DNA of 28,882 nt from Chara braunii (lineage: Eukaryota > Streptophyta > Charophyceae > Charales > Characeae): the NCBI GenBank assembly GCA_003427395.1, contig BFEA01000007.1, forward strand, positions 1,817,747 through 1,846,628, read 5' to 3'. The translations under genes and the position numbers were made by a program. Position 1 is the stretch's first letter; the number at the start of each line of letters is the position of its first letter. The notes below the pieces were generated by a model that had not been told where the DNA came from, did not search any database, and saw only the letters and a program-made list of their open reading frames with translations. Below, piece by piece: positions 17,963 to 28,882 of the stretch.

Positions 17963-18540
17963 CGCACGGTTTGGCAATCGACTGCGAAGACAGGGTACAA
18001 AGGTTTAGCTCAGGAGAGAACATGCAGGCAGCGAAGAAGATCAGTAAATTCGGATGGCAAAGTGCGTCGGATGCGTGCTCAACAAGGTCGGAGATGGCGC
18101 AAGAAGAAAATCGAGATCTCACTTGATTCTCAATAGAATAAAGCGAGATTAAATGTTGTACGGGGGTTTTAAGGTAGAGTGAATCTATATTCAAGGTTGG
18201 TTTTAGGAAAAAATTAGTGAAAAAGGAATTATGACAAAAATGATCTGCGCGAAAATGACGATGAGGTAGAAGATTCCAATTGGGGGTTTTGAGGCATTCC
18301 AACGTGACCAGTCGCGTTAGTTTTAAATTTGAGTGATTGTTTTGGCGATACAGTGTACAAGGGTTGAGTGTAGGACAAAAAGTTTTGAAACAGAGATGTA
18401 TCTTCCCATGATCTAGTGGAAGATACATTCTCATGTTTTGCACAAGTTGGCGAGTAGTAGAGCGTGGTCGATCATTGCATACACGTGATCTTTATCATGA
18501 CTGCAGGCATCGGGATCGTGGTGGGGTCGCCGCTATCGAA
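17963..18540. other. Unassigned DNA
   Basis: A 166-codon minus frame crosses this stretch but is Leu/Cys/Asn/Phe-rich, matches no family and contains degenerate repeats of a LNPCTLYRQ-like string, so it is not called as a gene. Confidence 0.4.
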
Positions 18541-18541
18541 A

Positions 18542-19638
18542 TTACTGCTGATTACCCTCACTGACCTCGAGATCGGACTCTTCTCCATCATTCTTACTAT
18601 CCCGCCCCTCATCACATTGGACACGCTTCTTGTTTTTGCGGTATTGTTCATTTGCCTGGCGAATACCGTCATTTGGCTAAGCAATACGGTTTGTCGGGTC
18701 TGGCCTTAATTGCCCTCCCCCTCCTCCCCCCGATTTAGTCAACTGCCATCTTCGCTAGTGTGATCGAGGATCCAGGGTCACTGTTCAAAGGGTTGCGACT
18801 TGTGCTTTGCTCGAGGTGTTTTTCCCTCTTACTTGAACACACCTAGCCAAGTCGACGTCTAGGTACGTTGAAACACTAGGAGTAAAGAGAGGCAACGCCA
18901 TATCATGTTTTATCTTCGGGAGAAGTTGCTCTCATTGTAGTTTTCTTGGGTAATAGTCGCGTGGCATTTTCGTGCTTGTCGTTATAATGGTGTGGGTCGG
19001 AGTAGCCGTGATCGTCTCTGCTCGACAGTATTTCGTTAAGGCAATCGAGCTCAAGAAAGCGTTGCTTGTGATTCCGATCCAACTCATCAGCAAGACCTTG
19101 CGGGGATCTGTCAAGGTCGTTGTCGTCTTGTTCGCTGGGGGCACCCTGTTGATTCACTATGTTATGATTATAGTCCTGTTATCATCGTGGCGGTAGGCAT
19201 CGGCATAATACTCATCGTAAAAGTTGTCATTTGTCGAGCATCTCTTAGTGATGCTTTGCACATGGGCGTCCATTATGGTTTTCGTCTCGGTCTTTTGAAA
19301 ATCACACTGCGTGTATGAGCGGATGCATTTTGAGACTGCCCGTATCCGGCCAAGGGTCTGGCCAGATTCGGTGAGAGTGATATGCTAGCAAAAAGGGAGG
19401 GGAAGAAACGGTGGGAGACTGAGGAGGTGTTGACTCACCTTCTTCAGAAAAGTTGCGAACAGTAGGAAACTACAGCAACGGGCAAAAGCAGGGGCACAAG
19501 TGACTCCTGGTGAAAGGGGACAACTTACCGCTGGAAGCAGGCGTTGTGTGGTGAACCGAGGACTGACAGTGCATGGTCGTTCTTAGTTGGTGGAGTGGTT
19601 GGTCTGGTTAATTCCATTAACAAAGAGACTTCAACCTG
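18542..19638 (-). pseudogene. Candidate spliced gene remnant between the Z arms
   Basis: Minus-strand exons: a, 19638-19529 after acceptor TAGTTAG, donor CAGCG|GTAAGT; b, 19469-19439 between GCTGTAG and GAAG|GTGAGT; c, from 19384 after a pyrimidine-rich TTTTTGCTAG. The two introns are 59 and 54 nt. Joining them keeps one frame open in matching phases (2 nt carried from a to b, 0 from b to c). The peptide runs MELTRPTTPPTKNDHALS, then FLLFATFLKK, then GRIRAVSKCIRSYTQCDF and ETKTIMDAHVQSITKRC. The frame stops at TAG 19157-19159, but an overlapping frame (about 19180 to 18903) continues with acidic, coding-like sequence (NQQGAPSEQDDNDLDRSPQ), implying a frameshift. A last acidic/basic frame (18676-18542, NEQYRKNKKRVQCDEGRD) follows another TTAG. 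The family is not recognised; a transposase or other element-encoded protein is possible from position only. Confidence 0.42.
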
Positions 19639-19639
19639 C

Positions 19640-20419
19640 TAACTAGCTGCGTCGGGACCTTTCTTCATGGTCAGTCTCGTAGAGGGACTGTTGGACCACT
19701 AACCAGCGGAACAACAGGGACTAACAAATTGAGAGTTCTTACTTAATTCTATGAGTGATGATGTCCGTCAGTTGCAATGCTGGTGGTTTTCACGTGGACT
19801 TCACTCTCCGACGTTTGCTCGCTCATCCTTTTGAAGGATTAGCTGGTCTGTTTCAAACCAAGAAGAGAAAGGTGAGTTGTTGAGCCTAGTACTACGCATG
19901 GTTTATGCGTGTAGTGTGTTTTATTGGGCTTTCCATTGTGTTTGTTGGGCAGCACCGTGAAGTTGTTGCGCACCATTGCTTTACAGTACAACACGGTGGT
20001 CATCTGATCTAGCAGCAAGGGGCGAGCGGAGTGATGCTTATGACCAACCGAGTGAGCGGATGCAACAAATAGGGTTGGATTGTGATCTGCTCAGGCCCCA
20101 CTGTTGAAGCTGACCTCCGAAGAAGGAGTCATCTGCAGTTTACAGGGCTAGGCCTTGCGAGCTATGCACAAAAAAAAAAAAATGTTGTACATTGTAAACT
20201 ATGGATGGCTCCCTATGAACGGGGAGTTTGACTGATGCAGGCTTAGCAGAACCTGAGAGTCAACATGTGGCGGAGGAGCGGTAGAGCTTAGCCTACGAAA
20301 TAGAGGAAGTTTGTACAGAAGTGCACTGCCTGCTGCCGTGAATTGTCGAAGAAGGACCGAGTGTGAGCTAGGTTGTTGGTGGGAGGAGGTGACTGTACAT
20401 TTCTGATTGTGCACATGGA
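19640..20419. other. Unassigned DNA
   Basis: This may contain the 5' part of the minus-strand gene candidate: a donor-like GTAAGAACT lies just below 19746, and a short ATG frame (MSEQTSESEVHVKTT, from 19826) stops before it. Nothing else is recognised. A run of 12-13 A (20168-20180) is present. Confidence 0.35.
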
Positions 20420-23400
20420 AAGATAAGCTCTTGTCTGGCGCGGAACCCAGTCGGAGTTATCTAGAAACCATGCTTTTGCGGGTTGTTGCGCACGACTGCG
20501 GTGCGTACACGCTCTTGGGGGATGTTGTTGTGTTGTATTTACGTTTCGAAATAGAGCACGTGGGGGTGTGCGCTACATGAATGTTGTCGTTTTAGCCTGT
20601 GCAGCGGCGGTCTGATCAAGAGAATGAGACGTTCAAGTTGTGACTTGAGGGAATGATTGGGCTTTGGAAGAGGAGTTATCACTACGTCTTGGAGGTTGTC
20701 AGAGTGGTGATTATGCTGCCTAAGTCTGCCTTTTGGCTACGGGTTGATTGACAAAATGTGTTATTGGCCGCCATTGTCGGACCCTCAGGCGTGTGAAGGT
20801 ATCAAGGCCCTCTCCTAAGAGTTGAGTCAGTCCCGCTCTTATATCTCGAGAGTCTGAAAACCCTCATTTTGTCCTTCTTACTCCAAGTTTAATCTTGGTT
20901 AGGAGAGGAGGGCGGCAAACGGGATTACAACTCGTAGAACCGCATCAAGACTCTATCGGGAGTCCGCCCACCGATTGCAGGAGCTCTGCCGGAACTCAGG
21001 CGGAGTTCTGGAGGCAGGGAACTGAGAGGTAAACCTCCACCTCCCTCTATAAACCCATTTATAACCCTTAGTTGTACATCTTGCTATGGTTTGACTTAGT
21101 GTATGGCATGCATCCTTATTTTGACATTGAGTTTAACTTTTAGGACACAAATCAAACTTGAGTAAAGGAATGTGTAAGCAATCTCAGTTTCGCTTTTGTT
21201 GTTTGGCTGAAAGCAGATTATGAAAAGAGTTCGCACCTGGGGGAAATGTGGGAGGAAGGTGGTTTTGTCTGTGTTTGACTGGGTGAACCAGAGGCTGGGC
21301 AAGTTTCCATAAGTTTGGAAGACCCGGCGCTTTGTTTATTTTGATTGCCTGGAGGACCAAACAGGTGTCCATAAGTTTGGATGGTTTGGTTGCTCTGACT
21401 TGCGAGGGCTGTTTGTGACTGCCTTTTCAGGGGCCGAGCAAGTTTCCATAAGGTTGGATGGCATGGTCGCCTTGTTTTTATTGGGGGTTTATCATGTTTT
21501 ATTGGTTTAAAAGAAGTTGAGCACGTTCCATAAGTTTGGATAACTCTTACTCTTTTTGTTTATTCTGGGGAAAGATCAGGCGAAGGACTGGACATGTTTT
21601 CACAAGTTTGGATGGTCTGGTCTGAAACCACAAACATGCTAGAACTGGTAAGGGTAAATTTTGACTATACTTTTATACTACTTTACTTATTAACAGGCTA
21701 GTCATACATATTTTCATAAGTTTGGAGGGTCTGATTGTAGCGTATCATAAACTGAAGAGAGTATATGTTAGGAATAAACTTATGGTAAGAAGGGGCAGGC
21801 TGAACCTTGTTTCTGAGTTGAACGGTTCAGTCATATGCTGCCTTAAAAAACTAAGTGCAGAAAGTCGTATATAACTTGGATATTTTAAACAGTTCAGGGC
21901 GACCAGGTTGGGTAACTTAGTCACATACTCAAGAAAGAGAAAAGTTGGAGTGTTATGTGTTTGTGTATATCCAGTGGCTAAGCTAGACAGGTTTTCATAA
22001 GTTTGAATGGTTATGCCTTATGTAAGCTGGGTACAAGGGATAAATCATTGAAAGACTATAAACTATTGTTTGGCAAGGTTTGACCTTGGGGCTGATGAGC
22101 GTATTTACCATTGTGGTTTGGCGTTGCATGTGACTGAGTGGGAGCGCTACTTAATCTAAGTTTCAGTTTGACCAGTAGTTGTTTTTGTTGCTCGCCATGT
22201 GCCAGAGCTATAAGAGTTTGTTCAATTTTTGTATTTTCTGAGCTAATTTTTTTTTTTACTTAGGTCAATTTTCGCATTTTCTGTGATCATTTGTTATACT
22301 TTGCTTTTTATAAATCTTGGTAAGTTAATTTTTCTACGGGACGCGTTGCCAAAATTTTTACAAAACCAAAGAGTTTGTCAAATCTGATTTTCAAGGTTAA
22401 ACTTTTTTGTTTAAGTTTATATCTGATTCGTAAGAATCTGGGGGGGAAAAAATTCTAGGAGAAATGCTGCTCAAATTTTTACTTTCCCAGAGAATAAGAT
22501 AAAATTTGACTTTGGAAAGTCAGGACTATTTTTCAGATTCAGAAATTTCTACAAATCTAAAGTTCGTTAAATTTTGTCATGATAAAACTCGAGTCTTATG
22601 TTTGAGTTCATATCCGAGTCAGTATAAATTTGGGAAGCGTACTTGTCGAAGGGAGATGCTGCCCAAATTTTTATTAATTCAGGGAGTTAGACAAAATTTT
22701 ACTTTCTGGAGTTAAGACATTATTTCTGTTTCATATTGGAACTAGTATAAGTTCTGAAAATACATTTTTCCGATGGGAAGCTTTGCCGGAATTTTCTTAG
22801 TTTAAAGGAGATAAATTATATTTAACAGGTGACGATTTTTATGATCCACTTTGCAAAGAGGAGATTTTGCCATAGGTCTACCTTTCTTTGAGCACTGACT
22901 TAGAGGTAGGCTTAGACTGAGTTAGCAGGAAAATCTTGAATGAGAATGTGTTATGAAGATTCATTCCCCATACACTGATTGTTAGTCTTGGACATTGACT
23001 TGTCATGTGTTACAGGTCCTCTTGATCATTTCGATTCAAGGTTTGCACTAGATTCAGCTCGATCCTACGAGGATCATCTTTTGTTATCACTGATAACAGG
23101 TCGGTTACCGATTCGTCGGTTTAGGACTCAACTCCAGTCCACTCTTGTCATTCAACCTAGCGGTTTTAGCCATGTGATTTTAATTTTTTTGTTGAGTTTT
23201 CACGCAGATTTTATTGAATAGCCATTTAATTTTTAAGAAGTTACACAAAGAGTGAGGCTTGTGTGACTAAAGCGAAGGGGTGTGAGCGCAAAGAATGGTT
23301 GAAGTTGACTCTGTATAGTGTGTGGATTTTGGTTGAATATTTGATGTGATTGCATGCATGTTTTGAGGTTCGGACTCTAAAAGTGACTGTCAGAGATTCC

Positions 23401-24370
23401 ATACATACATGGTTTAAGGGAATCTCACTGTGATTGTGAAAAGTGATTGTCTCGTGTTTATAACCCTTTATTATATTTGAACATGCATGCGACTGTGCGT
23501 AAGGGTTAAACAAATTATTGTTTCGAGAGAAAAGAGAGTTTTTTTTTTACCTTTCTCTTTTTAGATTTTGTATAGATCTCTCTCCAGACCTTGCATGATG
23601 GAGCTTGCCTCCAAGGCCTCGAGAGACGACTGTCACCACATGTATGAACTTGTATACCACCCACTCTCCGCAGAGTGCAGAAGAGGGTGTGGCTCTCAAC
23701 CACACTTGGTTGTTGTCTAGCGTCGAAAGATTAACCCCTCAAGGTGTTTGTCAGTCGACACTTGAGTGTCGAACGCGACCCTCGAGATCATCGAGGACCG
23801 CGTGATTATAGGTACTACATAGTCATTGTGACTGCTTGCGTAAGTTTGCATTCCGAGTCGATATGAGAAGACCCTGCGTCCACGCGGTTTTGTATTGAAT
23901 CCTGCGCGTGTCACTTCACCAATTTTCATATCGGAAAGTTATGGGTTGGATACTCAAGGGACTAGGAGTGTTGTTTGTGTTGTTCGAGTGTGTTTTTAAT
24001 TTTATGTTTTAAAGAGTGGTGTAACGCGTGGTGAGTGGGATGCGTCCTATTCGACCGACGACGAGTCACGCTTGGGACTTTAGCCCCCCAATGCGTCGGT
24101 TCGTTTGCGGGTCGGATAGAGGCGTGAGACCACGTGTACCCCCTATGCTACATCGTACGAGAAATGTCATCAACTGACTCACCTCTGCAATTGCGACTGA
24201 TTAGCTTTCGTGACGAGGATAGGTAGCTCGACGGGAATACGCCCACCGAGAGGTATGGCTGGCGCACTCGGCTGGAGCGGCTGCGGAAACTCCATTTAAG
24301 TATCATGTGTAGTCCAACTCCTGCTTGACGCGACCGGGAGGCTCCCGCCCAGAGCGGGACCGATGCACTC
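20420..24370 (-). mobile_element. Repeat family Z, copy B (minus orientation)
   Basis: Its reverse complement matches copy A in the same order: terminus GAGTGCATCGGTCCC (ends at 24370), CGAGTGCGCCAGCCATACCT, GGTGGGCGTATTCCCG, the TATGTAGTACC segment (23813-23822), the paired hairpins (23061-23098), the AT-rich zone with TTTGGCAACGC, a short hairpin array, and the GC-rich block near 20860-21030. It is clearly diverged from A and lacks the TA/hammerhead insert that A carries after its ATATTCAA segment, so it serves as an empty-site comparison. The 3' limit near 20420 is approximate. Confidence 0.72.
21300..22015 (-). repeat. Shorter counterpart of the ACTTA-loop hairpin array (copy B)
   Basis: CCATAAGTTTGGA-type units (TCCA-AACTTA-TGGA on the minus strand) occur at about 21305, 21369, 21446, 21528, 21602, 21715 and 22000. 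Here the stems are nearly uniform, unlike in copy A, and spacing is looser (63 to over 100 bp). The array is about half the length of the one in A, which accounts for most of the length difference between the arms. Confidence 0.7.
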
Positions 24371-25629
24371 CACGGCATGTGCCTAACGATGTAGCAGTTG
24401 CTCGTACCAGCCAAACAAATTAGTAAGGTCAAGCAACAACTCCACCAGCATAATAAATCACAACAATATGTTGGGATGTACAACACGTGAGTACCGCTAG
24501 GCGAGGTTCAACACCAAACAAGAATACAACAAAATAAGGTGTGCACAGCTAGGCAGCGTCGCACAGTAGTTGTGTGGCAAGGTGCTCATCAAGTGCCCTG
24601 CGCAAGTCAGCGGGCACAACAAAAGCACGGTGCCGTGCAGCAGTAAGACTCGACAATAATGATCAGTGCCTCGTAGCAGCTGAGTACAATGACAATGCCC
24701 TTTAAAAAAAACAGCAGCAGTAGCTTGATACATGCAACAATCGACCACGCAGACCAATGTCATGACCAAGTACGTGCCTTTTTAACTCATTTTTTTTTTA
24801 TAAAGGTTGTGCAGGTTGGAGATGGCCTTAGGGGGGTCCTTGTCGCACAGCCATTGAGGGCAGTCCCGCTAGACAGGCCGGCGCGTCGAGCCTTCCTACG
24901 CTCTCGGAGCGGGTACTACACTCGCCAAGCGAGACCCGCGCAGACGACCCTACCCACAATGGTATCGAATGTTCCGCCCCCTCCCCACACCCTCTAACAC
25001 ACACAGTCACTGAACCAGCTGAGACCCTCAGAGACAACACGCACCCTCACGTACCCTGGAAGATGGGAAGGTATCGGCTACGACCGACGCTCCGTAACTG
25101 CATGCAACACATCAGGGCACCCCCGAACTCAGACCACGGTTGCCACAGAGATATTTCGTGTCGGGAGGCCTGTCGCACCCAAGTCGCACCCCATATCCCT
25201 GTGGCGCCTATCCCTGCTATGGAAGAACCCATTTGAGGCACCCCCTCCAGAGGCTAGCCTACTCCTATTCCTAACTACCTCCACCCTACGATGGACCTGA
25301 TTTTTTCAGGATTTTTCAGGATTTTTTTCTGGTAAAGCCCCCAGGCGGTAACGGCCCTCACAAGCCAACGCAGTTTCCGCCTCCGTGACCCCGTATTTTT
25401 TGTCAGGGTACTCAATCACTCACATCGTTCACGGCTATTTCGTGCCCACACGAAAATCCACCACATGCGCGCCATCAGCGCGTTATCCCGACACTTTCCA
25501 CATCGACAGCGTGAACCCACCCCCAGGAACAGACTGCAGTCGGGACTCGATCCCCCCAACACCGACTCCAACCCGCAGCGACTGGTGTATGAATGGTTGT
25601 GCGCTATGAGAGCGTGAAACGACAGCCTA
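24371..25629. other. Unassigned DNA
   Basis: No exon recognised. There is a CAGCAG stretch near 24713 and a short direct repeat GGATTTTTCAGGATTTTT (25303-25332). Overlapping short frames on both strands show no motif. Confidence 0.4.
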
Positions 25630-25712
25630 TGCGCAAGGAAGCGGATTTGAACCTGCAACCTTATACCACGATGCGCATTTCTAGTCGGTGTCCTAACCAC
25701 TCGAACTCTTGC
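25630..25712 (-). pseudogene. tRNA-Ser(AGA)-like sequence, degenerate
   Basis: The minus strand starts GCAAGAG at 25712 and ends TCCTTGC plus GCA, giving a 7 bp acceptor with one mismatch. GAGTGGTTAGGA matches the D-arm/A-box region of class II tRNAs, ACTAGAAAT matches the loop of tRNA-Ser with anticodon AGA (25680-25682 on plus), and GGTTCAAATCC is a perfect B box. The ~80 nt length fits a class II tRNA. The anticodon and T stems pair poorly, so it is a pseudogene or the head of a SINE and unlikely to be functional. Confidence 0.5.
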
Positions 25713-26310
25713 CATTCACGCCTCTCGACTCATACTCGTACTAGTAAAAAAAATATCGTAAAACCAGACTCCTTCACAATTTGCAGTCAAACTGGAAATC
25801 AAATTCAAATGAACTTTCACCCTTTTATTCCATGCGTATCTGCTATTCAGATGTGTTGTGCAACCAAACTCTCCATCTGCCAGTGCTCCTTTGCCTGTGC
25901 ACCCAAATCTGCCTGATCGATTTCCCTGTCAATACCGTTGTATGCCTCTACCAACATTCCCTTTGATCCCACCTTACTTAGGCATGTCGCCAACTCCCAT
26001 CATGTGTCGCCAGTCCACATTGACAAGTACTCTCTCTCTCTTTCTCCCTTCAAGGTCTTATCTTCTCTTATCCTCTCCTACGCCTATTCTTACACTCAGA
26101 TAGTGTTCACTACCCGATGCAATTATATGGGCAAAAGACCAGGTCTCCACGGTTATGACAACCGAAAATGTTGTTGCTGAGTTTGATAGCAATATCAGGG
26201 ACGACAGGTCATGGCATCAAAGGGAGGACTAAAAACGAATTTGAAGAAGACATTTACGACGATGAATAATAACGCTTGACTGTGGGTTTCATCCTTTACT
26301 CGATGCGTAA
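25713..26310. other. Unassigned, C/T-rich DNA
   Basis: Pyrimidine-rich stretches (near 26030-26100) produce Ser/Leu/Pro frames. No gene or repeat family is recognised. Confidence 0.4.
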
Positions 26311-26317
26311 TACATAA

Positions 26318-27525
26318 GTGAACTTCCCGCTAAGACATGAGAAGATACGTTTCACTGTAAGCCGCATCGCCCCCTCTTTTCCTCCCATTGCATGAAACTC
26401 GGTTTTCTCTCGTAGCATTACTCACGAGTCACTACCTTGTCTCCTATTCCTCTTACTCTTTTATCCTTACTCCATAGCTCATCTCCTTCTCATCCGCTAT
26501 CTGTTCTCGTTGCCACATTGCTTTCTCAAACTTTCTCACTGTCCGCAATTTCCCTTCTCGTAACGACTAGTTCTTACTCTCACGGGACCTGGTCGGTGTT
26601 TCAGTCAGACGAGTGTGGCTTCGACCGACACAAACCGAGCTAGTCTAGCCTTGCCGAATGAAGACTCGAACAGTTCATCATGAACCAAGCCACATCTTCA
26701 ATCAAGCGTCTTGACTCACCATACCGAATCCCTGGAGAGGCATCCGTGTGAGCTTGAAGACCAACATCGTGTGGAAACCGTCGTAATGAAGGCCACCAAA
26801 AAGTGTAGTTTGAGAATGAATCTTCCTCTAGAATACTGAAAGATACGTGCTAAAAGAAGTTGACTGCCACGATGAGTAAGGCTGCAACTACCACCTTATC
26901 GAGCACACGATGGAGGCCAAGCTAAAATGCGTGACGATGGCCTAGATGACTAAGATGTTACAAGCCATCACACTGAGTGATGGCGATCATCAGATCGAAC
27001 ATGACGACAACGATGTGAAATCCCGCGGACATATGCCACGCTCCATTACACACCAAATGCATGAATGAGAAAGAATCTTCCTCCAGAGTACCGGAAGGTA
27101 CTACGGTGGTGAAGATGCCTCTTTGTTGGATCCGACGTCCAACTCACCGACCTCGAATATAAGCGGGAATCCTTCGCTAGATCATGAAAAGATACCGACA
27201 CAAGTAAACTCGACCTTTCAATCTCTCTTTTTCTCTCTCTCTTACACGCACACATATGCCCATATCGCTACGCAAACCACCACGACCAAGATAAAATTCG
27301 TTCCCAACCTCGACCACGAGGGTCAATATCACGACAGTCAAAGCAATGAGCAACACTACAAAGAAGATTTGGGTCGAAATAACCATCCACTAATCGGTAC
27401 GAACGAGAATGAACTCTCCATTAGAACGAAAGAAGATGCAGTTGTGGGAGTGCCCTGTTGCCCGCCCCAGATGTCTGGCAGGATTGAGACAAAATCTTTC
27501 ACTAGAGCATAAAAGGATACATCCA
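26318..27525 (+). repeat. Highly degenerate dispersed repeat
   Basis: A motif close to CTTCC(T)CTAGA...GAAAAGATAC appears with many changes near 26325, 26822, 27072, 27168, 27413 and 27497. The plus frame at 27123-27512 shows related strings PSLDHEKIPT and PNLDHEGQYH, suggesting an old tandemly repeated sequence, perhaps once coding. Spacings cluster near multiples of about 82 bp. Evidence is weak. Confidence 0.3.
26964..26984. repeat. Perfect hairpin, 8 bp arms
   Basis: GCCATCAC and GTGATGGC pair around the loop ACTGA. Confidence 0.6.
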
Positions 27526-27750
27526 CTCAGGGATACAGACACCTCGATAATGCAAAGTCACGTTTTAAACTTTGTCATGAACAACATCGCCACCAACAAA
27601 CTGTAATCTTGATGATGACGACACCTTGATAATGGAATTACTTTTACAGAGACGTTGAATTGCAAAACTCGCACACCGACATTTAAATACACCGTACGTC
27701 GACCAATCGCTGCAACTATGTTTAAGGAGCGACCATCGTGATGACGTGTC

Positions 27751-28810
27751 GAGCGCATCGGTCGCAGAGGGGACCCTCCCGGCCGCGTCACACAGTATTT
27801 TGCAGGACTTCGTCTTAGAGTGTTGCCGCTCCGGGCGAGTGCGCCAGCTATACCTCTCGCGAACCCCTATGGCTGGATAGGGTCATGTGAGGTACAACTT
27901 ACCTCCTCCCGCGGGAGCTGTCACCATCCCTTAGGTGGGCGTATCCCCGCCGAGCTACCGAACCATATGCAAAGGTTTTTCGTAAGCAATCACAGAGGTG
28001 GCTTGACCGAGGGCGTTTCTCATTCGCTGTACCAAAGGGGGTATGAACGGTCAACGCCCCAATCGGACCCGTGCGTGAACCGTTGCTTGAGGCGCCGATC
28101 TCTCGAACGGGATCCTACGCTGGTCGACTAGAACGGTCGAATCTAACCACGCGACACATCTCACAAAATAAGATCACACTCTCGTACACAAATCACGCCT
28201 GGTCACTATTTCCACTATAGACTCATAACTTTACTAAGTGGATTAGACGAATATCGCACTTGAGGCTTTGTATAAATATCGAGGTGACACATGTCCTAGA
28301 CATATCGACTAGTCATGCATGAATATGGAAGCAGTCGCAGTGATGGCGTGCTATGTAGTACCCATAATTACGAGGCCCTCAGAGGTCTTAAGGGTTACTC
28401 TCAACACTCAAACGTCGGTTGACACGCGCCTCAAGGGGTTAATCTCTCGACGCTAGATAACCGTTAGGGCGGTTGAGAACCACACCATTTTCTGTACCTT
28501 GCAAACAGTGGGTGGTATACAGGCTCCGGTCTGTGGTGGCAGTTAACTCTCGTGACCTTGGAGGCGAGTTCCACAATTTAGAGCCTAGAGAGAAATCAAG
28601 GGGTTTGACTTTGACAATTGTCACAGGCTTCAACGTCCAACTATAATAATTCTAAAAAGCAAAGGTAAAGAGGGATCTGTCGTCTCTCTTGATACAAAAT
28701 TATTTAATCATTACGCATGTCACTGATGACCATGTGGACACAATAAACATAAATATAAAGCGTTATGAGATACGAAGCGATCACTCTCACAATCACAGTG
28801 TGGTTTTCTT

Positions 28811-28813
<3 letters not shown>
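27751..28813 (+). mobile_element. Repeat family Z, copy C (plus, runs off the window)
   Basis: It begins GAGCGCATCGGT like copy A and follows it closely: GGTGGGCGTATCCCCGC, CTATGTAGTACCCATAAT, AATCAAGGGGTTTGACTTTG, and TATAATAATTCTAAAAAGCA. These long identical words show A and C are closer to each other than either is to B. It is interrupted at about 28814 by a TA tract and the reversed start of a 76 bp unit; the remainder lies outside the window. Confidence 0.8.
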
Positions 28814-28873
<60 letters not shown>

Positions 28874-28882
28874 TCACAAACA
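28814..28882 (-). repeat. (TA)n tract and truncated, reversed 76 bp unit at the window edge
   Basis: About 28 TA repeats (28814-28870) are followed by TCGTCACAAACA, the reverse complement of the 3' end TGTTTGTGACGA of the units at 13081 and 13233. Only 12 bases are visible. Confidence 0.8.

Noticed and set aside
17943-18443. 166-codon minus-strand frame
   Set aside because: It is the longest frame in the region but has no motif, a composition typical of random AT-rich DNA, and internal degenerate repeats.
18464-19196. Two hydrophobic plus-strand frames resembling small membrane proteins (18464-18709 and 18972-19196)
   Set aside because: They lie opposite acidic, coding-like minus-strand frames with good splice sites. 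Antisense of Asp/Glu/Asn-rich codons is typically Val/Leu/Ile-rich, so they are shadows.
22090-22110. Second hammerhead core (CTGATGAGCG near 22095)
   Set aside because: No stem II partner or GAAA follows at the required spacing.

Overview
This window looks like nuclear DNA from a repeat-rich green-lineage eukaryote, most likely a streptophyte alga of the Chara type. The evidence is a plant-type U6 snRNA sequence, a Ty3/gypsy-like gag remnant, and a plant-style PP2C phosphatase exon behind a canonical splice acceptor. There are no operons, no Shine-Dalgarno signals and no long intact ORFs. The organism call is inference, because no database was searched. Most of the sequence is transposon-derived or tandemly repeated, and only one coding exon is recognised with high confidence.

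Region by region. 1-870 is non-coding with a G-quadruplex-prone G-rich tract. 873-2234 (minus) is a broken gag gene, with a possible primer-binding site at 2375-2400, followed by a hairpin-rich stretch (2400-3510). 3.5-4.8 kb is GC-rich, unclassified DNA with one weak minus-strand exon candidate. A MITE-like element (4934-5053) lies just upstream of the C-terminal exon of a PP2C phosphatase (5107-5709, plus). The end of that coding exon is repeated as six ~200 bp units running to 6.8 kb. 6.9-10.0 kb holds microsatellites, three diverged copies of one repeat, and a 34 bp tandem array that contains an assembly gap. A SINE with perfect 13 bp target-site duplications (10044-10250) sits beside three consecutive poly(A)-tailed U6 copies (10295-10610). 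10.6-11.9 kb is a diverged direct duplication.

The second half is dominated by an unnamed repeat family, called Z here. Copy A (12.0-16.8 kb, plus) and copy B (20.4-24.4 kb, minus) face each other as diverged inverted arms. Copy C starts at 27.75 kb (plus) and runs off the window. Z has no convincing ORF but is full of conserved hairpins. Arm A carries about 20 units of roughly 62 bp, each with a hairpin whose loop is ACTTA and whose stems differ but stay complementary, arranged in a six-unit higher-order repeat of about 375-383 bp. Between the arms, on the minus strand near 19.6-18.5 kb, are short exons with good splice sites that keep one frame open; this is possibly the remnant of a gene carried by the element. 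Inside copy A, a TA-microsatellite-flanked insert carries a hammerhead-ribozyme-like core and two 76 bp units. A further copy of the unit begins at the window end, reversed, next to copy C.

The most noteworthy points are the covarying hairpin array in inverted arms, the TA-flanked hammerhead-like element, the serial U6 retrocopies, and the amplified PP2C tail.
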